From Paenibacillus jilunlii (GTDB lineage: Bacteria > Bacillota > Bacilli > Paenibacillales > Paenibacillaceae), in the NCBI RefSeq assembly GCF_900102965.1, contig NZ_FNGM01000032.1, positions 1 to 56,115 of the forward strand: a DNA stretch of 56,115 bases, read 5' to 3'. The translations under genes were made by a program, and so were the position numbers. A model generated the notes under the pieces. That model was not told the origin of the DNA, made no database searches, and saw only the letters and a program-made list of their open reading frames with translations. Positions 8,131 through 15,921 of the stretch are shown piece after piece. The stretch's first letter is position 1. Each line of letters starts with the position of its first letter.

Positions 8131-8904
8131 ATGACTAATCTTTTTGATTTAACCGGGAAGAAAGCTGTCATTGCAGGAGCGTCCAGCGGAATCGGGGTAC
8201 AATTCGCCGAGATGCTGGCCGGGCAAGGGGCGGATGTCGCGATATTGGCGAGAAGATATGACAAGCTTGCCGCGGTGGCGGAGGAGATCGGAGCCAAATA
8301 CCCGGAACGCAGAATGATCCCCATCCAGTGCGATGTGCGAAAAGAGGACCAGATTATCGAAGCTGTCCGGAAGGTTATGGATGCTTTTGGCCAAATTGAT
8401 ATCCTGCTGAATAACGCCGGTGTCGTGGACGCCGTGCCGGTTGAAGCGCTGGAGGAGGAGGCCTGGGACCGGGTGCTGGATACGGATTTGAAGGGCGTTT
8501 TCCTGATGTCCAAGCATGTCATCCGGCAAATGAAGGAACGGAAATACGGCAAAATTATCAATACCGCCTCTATGCTGGGACTTACCGCCTCCGCTTCGGT
8601 CCCTACGCATTCCTATAATGCAGCCAAAGGGGGAGTGATCCACCTGACCCGGGGTGTGGCGGCAACATATGCCAAGTACGGAATTACCGTCAATGCGATC
8701 GGCCCAAGCTTATTCCGCAGCGAAATGACGGAGAATACACTGTTCACGGAACAAGCGCTGAAAATGTACAATGCCGTTTGTCCGATGGGCCGCCCCGGAA
8801 ATCCGGGTGAGCTGAACGGCGCGGTGCTCTATTTTGCCTCGGATGCTTCCAGCTATACTACCGGCCAGACCCTGTTCGTAGACGGTGGATGGACGATCAT
8901 ATAA
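8131..8904 (+). CDS. Short-chain dehydrogenase/reductase
   Basis: A 257-residue classical SDR using NAD(P)H. The Rossmann motif is GASSGIG (residues 16-22), followed by NNAG (94-97), the catalytic serine S147 in NTAS, and Y162-x3-K166 in SYNAAKG. The C-terminal YTTGQTLFVDGGW segment is typical. ARR after the second strand (residues 40-42) suggests NADPH preference, as an inference. The ribosome binding site ATAGGAGGC precedes ATG 8131. It is the last gene of the enoate reductase operon and ends at a strong terminator. It probably oxidises or reduces a hydroxyl/keto group on the same compound that the flavoprotein and ADC-like enzyme process. Confidence 0.94.
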   Translation: MTNLFDLTGKKAVIAGASSGIGVQFAEMLAGQGADVAILARRYDKLAAVAEEIGAKYPERRMIPIQCDVRKEDQIIEAVRKVMDAFGQIDILLNNAGVVDAVPVEALEEEAWDRVLDTDLKGVFLMSKHVIRQMKERKYGKIINTASMLGLTASASVPTHSYNAAKGGVIHLTRGVAATYAKYGITVNAIGPSLFRSEMTENTLFTEQALKMYNAVCPMGRPGNPGELNGAVLYFASDASSYTTGQTLFVDGGWTII

Positions 8905-8923
8905 TTTACAGGAACGGGTAAGG

Positions 8924-8953
8924 AGCACCTGCATTTATGCAGGTGCTTTTTTT
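8924..8953 (+). terminator. Intrinsic terminator of the reductase operon
   Basis: Perfect 10-bp stem AGCACCTGCA (8924-8933) / TGCAGGTGCT (8938-8947), loop ttta, followed by a run of seven T. Confidence 0.93.
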
Positions 8954-9070
8954 CACATGCTCAATCAGCAGAATTTGTCGGAAAATTGTCCGGAAAAGTG
9001 GACATCCCTACCCTGTAGTGAGAAAATAGCATGTAGAATCAGTACGAACTAAAAAGGACGGGATCACTTC

Positions 9071-10057
9071 ATGACAATTCGATTCGGGGTTATTGGAACC
9101 AACTGGATTACAGACCGTTTCATTCAAGCGGGTCTGGAGAATGAGGAATTTATCCTTACTGCTGTATACTCCCGTACGGAGGAGAAGGGGCGCGTTTTCG
9201 CGGCAAAATATGCCGGCGCTTCCATATATACGAATCTGGAGGAAATGGTGGCCGGCGGGGAAGTGGATGCGGTATACATTGCCAGCCCCAATTCGATGCA
9301 TGCTGAACATGCGCTTGTCTGTATGAACCATGGGAAGCATGTGATCTGTGAAAAGCCTGCGGCCTCCAACAGCGCGGAGTTGCGGGCGATGATCGAAGCG
9401 GCGCGGAGCAATGATGTGCTGTTCATGGAAGCGATGAAATCCACCTTTATGCCCAACTTCGGGGTGATTAAGGACAACCTGTACAAGCTGGGACAAGTGC
9501 GCCGTTATTTCGCGGGTTATTGCCAATATTCATCAAGATATGATGCTTACCGCCAGGGAACGGTATTGAATGCCTTTAATCCAGCCTACTCCAACGGTTC
9601 CCTGATGGATCTGGGCATCTATTGCCTGTACCCGATGGTGGCGCTGTTCGGCATACCGGAGTCGGTGCGGGCGGTAGGCCTGATGCTGGCTTCCGGCGTA
9701 GACGGCGAGGGCAGCATTGTGATGCGTTATCCGGATATGGATGCCGTAGTCATGCATTCCAAGATTGCCGACTCCTATCTGCCTGCCGAGATCCAGGGAG
9801 AGAATGGCACGATGGTGATCGACAAGATCAACCAGCCTTACCAGGTCAAAATCCACTACCGCGACGGGACGGTTGAAGAACTTACCCTGCCGCAGGTATT
9901 TGAGCCGATGTATTATGAGGTGGAGGAATTTATCAGTCTGATCAAAAACGGGCAGCGCGAGAGCCATGTGAACAGCCACGCCAATTCTTTGGCCGTTGCC
10001 GAGGTGATGGAGGAAGCCAGAGCACAGATCGGCCTCCGCTATGCTTCGGACCTGTAG
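9071..10057 (+). CDS. Gfo/Idh/MocA-family oxidoreductase
   Basis: A 328-residue NAD(P)-dependent dehydrogenase of the glucose-fructose oxidoreductase / inositol dehydrogenase superfamily. The N-terminal Rossmann domain is seen (IRFGVIGTNWITDRFI, DAVYIASPNSMHAEHAL). HGKHVICEKPAA carries the signature EKP lysine, and a C-terminal alpha/beta substrate domain follows. Members act on sugars, inositols or modified sugar nucleotides. The start at ATG 9071 has AAAAGGACGGGA upstream. The next gene, 39 nt downstream, is a radical SAM-SPASM protein, so the two are probably co-transcribed. A second family member lies at 46429. The substrate is not assignable. Confidence 0.92.
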   Translation: MTIRFGVIGTNWITDRFIQAGLENEEFILTAVYSRTEEKGRVFAAKYAGASIYTNLEEMVAGGEVDAVYIASPNSMHAEHALVCMNHGKHVICEKPAASNSAELRAMIEAARSNDVLFMEAMKSTFMPNFGVIKDNLYKLGQVRRYFAGYCQYSSRYDAYRQGTVLNAFNPAYSNGSLMDLGIYCLYPMVALFGIPESVRAVGLMLASGVDGEGSIVMRYPDMDAVVMHSKIADSYLPAEIQGENGTMVIDKINQPYQVKIHYRDGTVEELTLPQVFEPMYYEVEEFISLIKNGQRESHVNSHANSLAVAEVMEEARAQIGLRYASDL

Positions 10058-10096
10058 CGGAAGCCTTCGGACGAATGTTGAAATGGGGAGCGGAAC

Positions 10097-10972
10097 TTGA
10101 AAACTTTTAAAAAAGTCTACATCGAGATTACAAGTGTCTGCAACCTGGCTTGCAGCTTCTGTCCGCCCACGGAGCGGCAGAAAAACTTCATGAAGCTGGA
10201 TACCTTTAATACCATTCTCGACGAGATCAAACCGCACAGCAATCATATCTACCTGCATGTCAAAGGCGAGCCGCTGCTGCATCCGAAGCTTGGCGAGCTG
10301 CTGGATGCCGCCCACGCCAAAGGGTTCAAGGTCAACATTACGACCAACGGAACACTGATTCATAAGGCGGGACCGAAGCTGCTCGGCAAGCCGGCGCTGC
10401 GGCAGATGAATTTCTCGCTGCACAGCTTCGACGGCCATGCGGGCTCGGAGAACCGGGAGGGGTATGTGTCGGAGATTATTTCTTTTGTGCGTGAAGTCAC
10501 GGCCCAGGGGGTTATTGTCTCCTTCCGGCTGTGGAATCTGACCGAGGACAACCGGACGAATCTGGAGAAACAGCGCAACCGCGAGACGCTGGCGCTGCTG
10601 AAGGAAGCCTTCAATCTGGATTTCAACATTGAAGAAAAGGTGGTGCCCGGCAGCGGGGTGAAGATTGCCCCGCGCGTCTATCTGAACCAGGACCACGAGT
10701 TCAGATGGCCTGCATTAAGCGAGCCGGAGGATGACGGCAAAGGGTTCTGCCACGCGCTGCGCAGCCAGGCGGCGGTGCTGGTCGACGGCACGGTGGTCCC
10801 GTGCTGTCTGGATGGCGAGGGCGTAATTAACCTCGGCAATCTCCATGAGAAGCCGTTCTCCGAGATTATCGAGGGCGAACGCGCGAATAATCTGTTCTAT
10901 GGCTTCTCCCGCCGGGAAGCGGTTGAGGAGCTGTGCCGCAAATGCGGGTACCGGCAGCGGTTCGGGACGTAG
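10097..10972 (+). CDS. Radical SAM/SPASM-domain protein
   Basis: A 291-residue radical SAM enzyme. The cluster motif CxxxCxxC is C15, C19, C22 (VCNLACSFC). GEPLLHPKL is the GGE-like SAM-binding segment, and TTNGTL and NFSLHSFDG follow the TIM-barrel pattern. The C-terminal SPASM-type cysteines are CCLDGEG and CRKCGYRQ, giving an auxiliary iron-sulfur cluster site. Translation starts at TTG 10097 with GGGGAGCGG just upstream; no better start is in frame. SPASM proteins modify ribosomal peptides, activate sulfatases, or act on small molecules. No precursor-like small peptide was found next to it. It follows the Gfo/Idh gene by 39 nt, which suggests carbohydrate or cyclitol chemistry instead, as inference. 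Confidence 0.92.
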   Translation: MKTFKKVYIEITSVCNLACSFCPPTERQKNFMKLDTFNTILDEIKPHSNHIYLHVKGEPLLHPKLGELLDAAHAKGFKVNITTNGTLIHKAGPKLLGKPALRQMNFSLHSFDGHAGSENREGYVSEIISFVREVTAQGVIVSFRLWNLTEDNRTNLEKQRNRETLALLKEAFNLDFNIEEKVVPGSGVKIAPRVYLNQDHEFRWPALSEPEDDGKGFCHALRSQAAVLVDGTVVPCCLDGEGVINLGNLHEKPFSEIIEGERANNLFYGFSRREAVEELCRKCGYRQRFGT

Positions 10973-11031
10973 AACTGTTCTATGAAATAGAAGTACACGA
11001 ACATTTATAAGAATTACGGATAAGACCGATA

Positions 11032-11061
11032 TTGATATAGAATATACTTTATTTAGTATAT
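11032..11061 (+). promoter_or_regulatory. Promoter with overlapping palindrome
   Basis: TTGATA (11032-11037) and TAGTAT (11054-11059), 16 nt apart, form a plausible SigA promoter for the 11087 gene. A perfect 7-bp inverted repeat, ATATACT (11042-11048) / AGTATAT (11055-11061), overlaps its -10 region and may be an operator. Confidence 0.45.
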
Positions 11062-11086
11062 ACATATACAATTTAGGAGGTGACTT

Positions 11087-11887
11087 ATGAATGTATCGCG
11101 TTCTATTCAGCGCCCGCCATTTCCGGTAGCCGATCATGACCGGCAGCAGCGAAGGGGAACAGAACAGAACCCCGGTTCAAACATGAGGATTCCGGGAAAA
11201 CCGGAATCAAAACTGCTTGATCATCTGAACAAGCAGAAGCAGTCCCTGATGGACAGGCGTTCCGAGTATCTGGGCAACGCCCTCAAAAGAGGGGAGAGCC
11301 AAGAAGCTATCCAGGCCGAGCTTGCCTCAATGGATGAGCAAATTCAGCAGCTGGAGCAGCAAATTCAAAAGCAGGCTATCGACAACCAAAGCAAGACAAA
11401 GGGTCTGGATGAAGACAACCCCAAAAAGAAGGACGGGACTCTTCAAGAATCGTGGAGTCCGGAAAATCAGACGCCTGAGCAGCAGCAGCTTGCCAATACT
11501 ACATACACCATGAACGGCGTCATATCTGCCGGCAATGATTTGAAGCAAAGCGGTGCTGTGCGAATAGCCCAAACCACCTTGCGGACTGAAGCGAAATCCT
11601 GGGAAAACAGCAACTCAGGGAAGTCGGCAGGTCTCCTTCAAAAAGTGACCAATCTGGATCAGAAGCTAATAAGCATTGCTAAGGACATCCAGGAACAAAT
11701 GAAAGAAAATGTACAATCGGCACCTTCGCCGGTTATCCGGGACGAATCTCCTGCGAACGTGCAGGATAAGGAGGACCCGGCCGCCGACACCGCCGAAGGC
11801 AGTCCTTCCCGGCCGGAATTAGAGATCTACGCAGAAGCCAATAAGACAACGGTTCCCCCGGGCAGCCAGATTGATAAAGTAGTCTAG
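11087..11887 (+). CDS. Coiled-coil protein of unknown function
   Basis: A 266-residue, highly charged soluble protein without a signal peptide or membrane helix. Residues about 40-100 form a glutamine/glutamate-rich coiled coil (MDEQIQQLEQQIQKQ), with a second heptad-like stretch at about 175-205 (LLQKVTNLDQKLISIAKDIQ). The tail is acidic and proline-rich and looks disordered. The coiled coil is reminiscent of FlxA-like or phage-type small proteins, but this is not an identification. The start at ATG 11087 follows TTTAGGAGGTG (11071-11082). An A/T-rich promoter with a palindrome lies upstream and a hairpin downstream, so it is probably monocistronic. Confidence 0.8.
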   Translation: MNVSRSIQRPPFPVADHDRQQRRGTEQNPGSNMRIPGKPESKLLDHLNKQKQSLMDRRSEYLGNALKRGESQEAIQAELASMDEQIQQLEQQIQKQAIDNQSKTKGLDEDNPKKKDGTLQESWSPENQTPEQQQLANTTYTMNGVISAGNDLKQSGAVRIAQTTLRTEAKSWENSNSGKSAGLLQKVTNLDQKLISIAKDIQEQMKENVQSAPSPVIRDESPANVQDKEDPAADTAEGSPSRPELEIYAEANKTTVPPGSQIDKVV

Positions 11888-11917
11888 TACTTTTTCAAGA
11901 ACAGCATTACACATCGG

Positions 11918-11949
11918 ACAGCAAGCTTCCATCCGGGAGCCTGCTGTTT
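11918..11949 (+). terminator. Weak hairpin terminator
   Basis: ACAGCAAGCTTCC (11918-11930) pairs with GGGAGCCTGCTGT (11935-11947) apart from one mismatch and one wobble. Only a very short T tract follows. It lies between the coiled-coil gene and the methyltransferase gene. Confidence 0.45.
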
Positions 11950-11989
11950 GATGTTACGGCATATACAACACGATCAGGAGGCGATCCGC

Positions 11990-14116
11990 ATGCTGAAATC
12001 CCTGCAAGCCATTGAAGCGTACCGTGAGGACGGCAAGCTGTCCGGCGGGAATTATCCCTGGCTGGACTATATTGTTCAAGCGGAAGAAACCATAGTCAAT
12101 CTTGAGCGGGTTGACTCGCTGCAAGAGCTGGAATATATCAATCCGGTGCTGGAGTATGTGGAGCGGAGCCTTCGCCTGCTCGATAGTCTGCCTCTGTCCT
12201 ACTGGATTAAGGAGCTGGTGGAGGAAACGCTGATCTGGGCAGAAACGGCTAAGGGCGGAACTCTGCGCCAGCGCCGTTTGTGGCAGGCAGAGGGCATTAA
12301 TATTTTTGTACATAATATCGGTTCGGCCGAGTTATACCTGAGACATACGGGTGGAACCGGGGTGGGGGCGTATGGCGGGCAGGCGGTTCCGGCGCTGGAG
12401 CCGGGCGGTACCGAGGCAGCCAAGCAAGAGATCGTGCACCGGCTGATCGGGACCCATGGACTGATCGGGCAGCAGATCCGCGGTGAGGTGCCGCCTTCCG
12501 TAAACCGTCCGCTGGCGGCGTTGGTGGAAGAAGGGCTGCTGACCGCCGATGAGCTGGAGCGGCTGCTGTTTGCGCTGAATCACTGCATTATTTCCGCCGT
12601 GTCCCCCGAGCTGTGGCAGGCGGTGCGCACGGAAGTGATGGGGCTGATTGCGGTAATCTCTTCCGGAGATCTGCATGCCGGGGTGCCGATGAAGGAGCGC
12701 CTGCGCAGAATGCGTGCCGGGGCGATTGCCGGTGGTGAGGATTATGATGCGGAGTGGAGCAGCCTAATGGAGGAGGGCTTCAATCCCGATATCCTGGAAC
12801 CTATGCAGCCTATCACCTTTTGGTATGTGGAATCGGCGCTGCAGACCTTTTCGCTGGAGCAGTTTCTCAAGATTATGGCGCTCACCGCCTGCGGCAGCAA
12901 GCTGTCAGGCCTGAACCATATCAGCTATGAGGCAGTCATGAACAGCATTTACTATGACTACAAGGGTACCAAGAAAATCAATGTATACAAGAAAAGGATA
13001 ATCGAAAAGTATCTGTCCGGCCTGGCCTGGGAGGATATTCTGAATGGAGCCACCCCGTCGGGCAATCCGCATCTGGTTCACCGGCTGCGGCGGGAGGAGC
13101 ATCTGCCGGACACGCTCTTCTTCCATTTCGAATTCTCTCCGGCGGCAGAGAAGCTGATCGAGTTCTGCATGGAGGCCGAAAAGTCGGCACTGTACGAGCG
13201 GGCCGTGCTGATGCTGTTCGATTTGTTCGAGCTGCGCCGCGATGCCTTTGACCGGTTCCATAATGAGGATACGTACTTAAGCCAAATGAATGAGACGGCA
13301 GACTATAAGGCGGTGATTCTGGAGTATGTCACCGGCCGGAAGGTGCTGGACATCGGCCCCGGTGGCGGTGTGCTGCTGGATCTGATCGAGGAGCGATTGC
13401 CGGGAGTCATCCCGGTCGGCATCGATATTTCCAGCAATGTGGTGGAGGCGCTGCGCCAGAAGAAGCAGCGGGAGGGGCGCCTCTGGGAAGTGCTGCAGGG
13501 CGATGCGCTGAATCTGAAGGACTTCGTAGAGCCGGGCACGGTGGATACTGTGATTTTCTCCTCGATTCTGCATGAGCTGTATTCCTATGTGCCGCTGAAC
13601 GGCACGAAGTTCAATCATGCGACCGTTGCAGCGGCACTGGTGAGCAGCTTTGAGGTGCTGGCGGACGGCGGGGCGATTATCATCCGTGACGGCATTATGA
13701 CCGAGCCGCTGGATCAGCGGCGGCGGGTGCGCTTTCTGGAGGCGGACGGGATGGCGGCGCTGGAGCGCTATGCCAAGGATTTTGCGGGACGGGTCATTCA
13801 ATATGAGCGGATAGATGAACAAGAGGTGCTGATGCCGGTCAACGATGCCATGGAGTTTCTGTACACCTATACCTGGGGAGAAGAGGCCTATATCCATGAG
13901 GTTCAGGAGCAGTTCGGCTATTTTACTCCATCCCAGTATAAGACCTTCATTCAGCAGACCTTAGGCGGACAGGCGAAGCTTGAAGTTTTCCGCCATTATT
14001 TGCAGGAAGGCTATACGGACGCGCTGCGGGGCCGGGTAATGGTTATGGATGAGAGCGGACAAGAGGTGCCGCTGCCGGACAGTACGTGTTTTATTGTGAT
14101 ACGCAAGAAAGGGTAG
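11990..14116 (+). CDS. Large SAM-dependent methyltransferase-domain protein
   Basis: A 708-residue cytoplasmic protein. The C-terminal third carries a class I methyltransferase fold: motif I VLDIGPGGGVLLDLI (from about residue 452), post-I GIDIS, a DAL acidic segment and VDTVIFSSILHEL as motif IV. The first about 430 residues are helical and not recognised as any family; they include NIFVHNIGSAELYLRHTGG and LTACGSKLSGLNHISYEAVM. The start at ATG 11990 is preferred over ATG 11948 because AGGAGG (about 11976-11981) lies upstream of it at normal distance. A class I fold with a HEL-containing motif fits small-molecule substrates, but the substrate is unknown. The partner upstream is the coiled-coil gene; downstream is a 660-nt repeat-rich gap. 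Confidence 0.85.
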   Translation: MLKSLQAIEAYREDGKLSGGNYPWLDYIVQAEETIVNLERVDSLQELEYINPVLEYVERSLRLLDSLPLSYWIKELVEETLIWAETAKGGTLRQRRLWQAEGINIFVHNIGSAELYLRHTGGTGVGAYGGQAVPALEPGGTEAAKQEIVHRLIGTHGLIGQQIRGEVPPSVNRPLAALVEEGLLTADELERLLFALNHCIISAVSPELWQAVRTEVMGLIAVISSGDLHAGVPMKERLRRMRAGAIAGGEDYDAEWSSLMEEGFNPDILEPMQPITFWYVESALQTFSLEQFLKIMALTACGSKLSGLNHISYEAVMNSIYYDYKGTKKINVYKKRIIEKYLSGLAWEDILNGATPSGNPHLVHRLRREEHLPDTLFFHFEFSPAAEKLIEFCMEAEKSALYERAVLMLFDLFELRRDAFDRFHNEDTYLSQMNETADYKAVILEYVTGRKVLDIGPGGGVLLDLIEERLPGVIPVGIDISSNVVEALRQKKQREGRLWEVLQGDALNLKDFVEPGTVDTVIFSSILHELYSYVPLNGTKFNHATVAAALVSSFEVLADGGAIIIRDGIMTEPLDQRRRVRFLEADGMAALERYAKDFAGRVIQYERIDEQEVLMPVNDAMEFLYTYTWGEEAYIHEVQEQFGYFTPSQYKTFIQQTLGGQAKLEVFRHYLQEGYTDALRGRVMVMDESGQEVPLPDSTCFIVIRKKG

Positions 14117-14219
14117 GCTTAGCACAGCTTCCCATTGTATAGTTGGACAGCGGCGGTGTGCTTGGTTCAGCTCACAGATCAATGGATGCTTAGGATGCTT
14201 AACAGCGGGGCACCGATTA

Positions 14220-14399
14220 GATGGAATTTCTCCACTTCATGGTGCCCTGTTGAGCTGGTGCAGAGCTTTAGTTGGAATTTCTCCACTTCATTCAGCGAAT
14301 TTTGGCCTGAAAGGGTTGTAATCGCCGAATTAAGTGGATTTTTTCCACCTATTTCTGATAACAGCGCTAATATGACGGAATTAGTGATCCTTTTTCCAC
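14220..14399. repeat. Four-unit F-F-R-R intergenic element, copy A
   Basis: Units start at 14220 and 14271 in forward sense (GATGGAATTTCTCCACTTCA, GTTGGAATTTCTCCACTTCA). Two more end at 14348 and 14399 in reverse sense (AATTAAGTGGATTTTTTCCAC and its relative). Spacing is 51 nt in each half, 180 nt overall. It lies between the convergent methyltransferase and AraC genes. The sense of the forward units is less clear than in other copies because they are themselves partly palindromic. Confidence 0.75.
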
Positions 14400-14437
14400 T
14401 TGAATTGGCTGGGGCATTAGCGGTGCAGCGAATGGCC

Positions 14438-14660
14438 AGTTGGCTGTGTAATACATAAGATGGCTGTTTATGCCCAAGTTGGCTGTGATGGCTAGCTGGC
14501 TCTAAATAATCAGTTGGTATTCGCAAGTAAGTTGGCTGAGTATGCATCAGTTGGTTTATACACAAGTAAATTGGCTCTGCATGCATCGGTTGGTTTATAC
14601 GTAAATTTGCTGTGTACGCTTAATTTGCTGTGTATGGAGCTTGGCTAGTTGGCTGCTATG
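14438..14660. repeat. Degenerate tandem array, about 19-nt period
   Basis: The word TTGGCTG or TTGGTT recurs about every 17-21 nt (for example near 14461, 14479, 14513, 14531, 14550, 14571, 14589), often followed by TGTATGCATC. About eleven degenerate units fill the rest of the gap between convergent genes. No open frame is supported. The two longest repeats are tgcatcagttggttt (14543) and tgcatcggttggttt (14582). Confidence 0.55.
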
Positions 14661-14777
14661 CGTAAATTGCAAGGTAATGGTCCAGTTTTTCAAGCATTGC
14701 CGATTCTGCCGTGGGAACAATGTCCGGGCAGCTGAATTCCCTCGAACGTAATGTTTGCCCCGCAGGGGTCTTCAAGT

Positions 14778-15695
14778 CTATGGATACAGCTGCCCCTGTG
14801 CGGATACCTGACCCTGCCCCTTGCGGAACTCTGAAGGCGAGCATTTCATGGCCTTGCGGAACACCTTAATGAAATAGCTGACGTTGTCGAAGCCTACCTC
14901 CAGGGCGATGTCGGAGATTTTGCGTTCCGTTTGCTGCAGAAGATCTGCCGCCTGGCGGATACGGTAAGAGTTGATATAGTCGACCGGGGTTTTGCGGGTC
15001 ATGGCTTTGAAGAAGCGGCAGAATTGCCCTTCACTCATCGGAATCAGCTCGGAGAGATCGCGGGTGCGGATCGGTTCCTGGTAGTTGTCCTGAATATAGA
15101 GAATGACCTTTTTGAGCCGGTTGATCTTGGTTGTATCGGCGCTCTCCGACTGGCTGCGGTTCACGGAACGGCCCTCGATGGCGATCTGCGAGAGCATGAT
15201 AAGTAAAGTTCCCTTCATAAAGGCCTCAAATCCGGGCATTTTATTATCATATGCCTCCATCATACGCTCCAGATGGCGCAGCAGCTCAAGCTGCCAGGGA
15301 ATATCGGGCGAAATATGCCGCGGGAAGCTCTGGCGTTTCTCCAAAAGCGGCAGAATCACAGTCTGCTGAATAGTGTCATATTGAGCGCTGGCCAGGAGAT
15401 CAGGATGAAAGACCAGTGCGCAGAACCGGCAGGGACTGTCCTTCAAAGCATACGCGGCATGGATATCACCGGATTCGATGAACACAGCTTCCCCTGGACG
15501 AAGCGGAAAATAATCGGTATCCACCTGAAACATAATCTCGCCTTCCAGCAGCAGAAAGAACTCGGCTTCCTCATGCCAATGCGTATCCAGGACAGGGGTC
15601 CCGGCTGGAAGCTCGATCCAGTAAGCGGCGAGCGGAAACATCACATCGCCATGAACCCGGTCTTCTTTCAGCAGACGCTGCGAGGTACGGTCCAT
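14778..15695 (-). CDS. AraC-family regulator with cupin sensor domain
   Basis: A 305-residue regulator. The N-terminal cupin segment has the pattern THWHEEAEFFLLLEGEIMF and PGEAVFIESGDIHAA, consistent with binding a sugar. The C-terminal two helix-turn-helix motifs include IRTRDLSELIPMSEGQFCRF and KISDIALEVGFDNVSYFIKV. The start at ATG 15695 is chosen because AAGGAGGC lies 6-8 nt upstream. It is divergent from the GH31 alpha-xylosidase gene, separated by 226 nt containing a hairpin and a promoter, so it most likely activates that gene when an alpha-xyloside or related sugar is present. The C-terminal tail after FRKGQ is short and poorly conserved. Confidence 0.93.
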   Translation of the reverse strand: MDRTSQRLLKEDRVHGDVMFPLAAYWIELPAGTPVLDTHWHEEAEFFLLLEGEIMFQVDTDYFPLRPGEAVFIESGDIHAAYALKDSPCRFCALVFHPDLLASAQYDTIQQTVILPLLEKRQSFPRHISPDIPWQLELLRHLERMMEAYDNKMPGFEAFMKGTLLIMLSQIAIEGRSVNRSQSESADTTKINRLKKVILYIQDNYQEPIRTRDLSELIPMSEGQFCRFFKAMTRKTPVDYINSYRIRQAADLLQQTERKISDIALEVGFDNVSYFIKVFRKAMKCSPSEFRKGQGQVSAQGQLYP

Positions 15696-15768
15696 AATAA
15701 GCCTCCTTTTTGATGGAACATAAGAAAGTATAAGTTTCACACTATCCTCTGTCCTTATATTTCCCGCT

Positions 15769-15808
15769 GAAACGGATTCCGTCTTTTTATGGACGGCAAG
15801 GCCGTTTC
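15769..15808. repeat. Two-stem hairpin repeat, copy 1
   Basis: Outer stem GAAACGG (15769-15775) / CCGTTTC (15802-15808) encloses an inner stem CCGTC (15779-15783) / GACGG (15792-15796). A second copy of the same layout lies at 33878-33915. It could be a dispersed structured repeat or a terminator-like RNA hairpin. Confidence 0.6.
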
Positions 15809-15851
15809 TACTTGTAACATCAGAATAGTATTATAAATGAGCTATAATATA

Positions 15852-15881
15852 TTAGTTTTGTCTAATTATTATCGTTATAAT
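15852..15881 (+). promoter_or_regulatory. Possible promoter of the GH31 gene
   Basis: TATAAT at 15876-15881 lies 18 nt after TTAGTT (15852-15857). Another TATAAT occurs at 15843-15848 without a good -35. A poor -35 box fits activation by the divergent AraC-type regulator. Confidence 0.4.
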
Positions 15882-15921
15882 GCAACTATAAACACCAAAT
15901 TGAAGGGTGGCAAGTACACAC

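Noticed and set aside
9533..10696. 387-codon open frame on the minus strand
   Set aside because: It lies opposite the Gfo/Idh and radical SAM genes, whose protein motifs are clear; the antisense product is rich in unlikely residues.
10097..11086. Ribosomal peptide gene cluster around the radical SAM protein
   Set aside because: No short conserved-looking precursor frame, protease or transporter gene is next to it.
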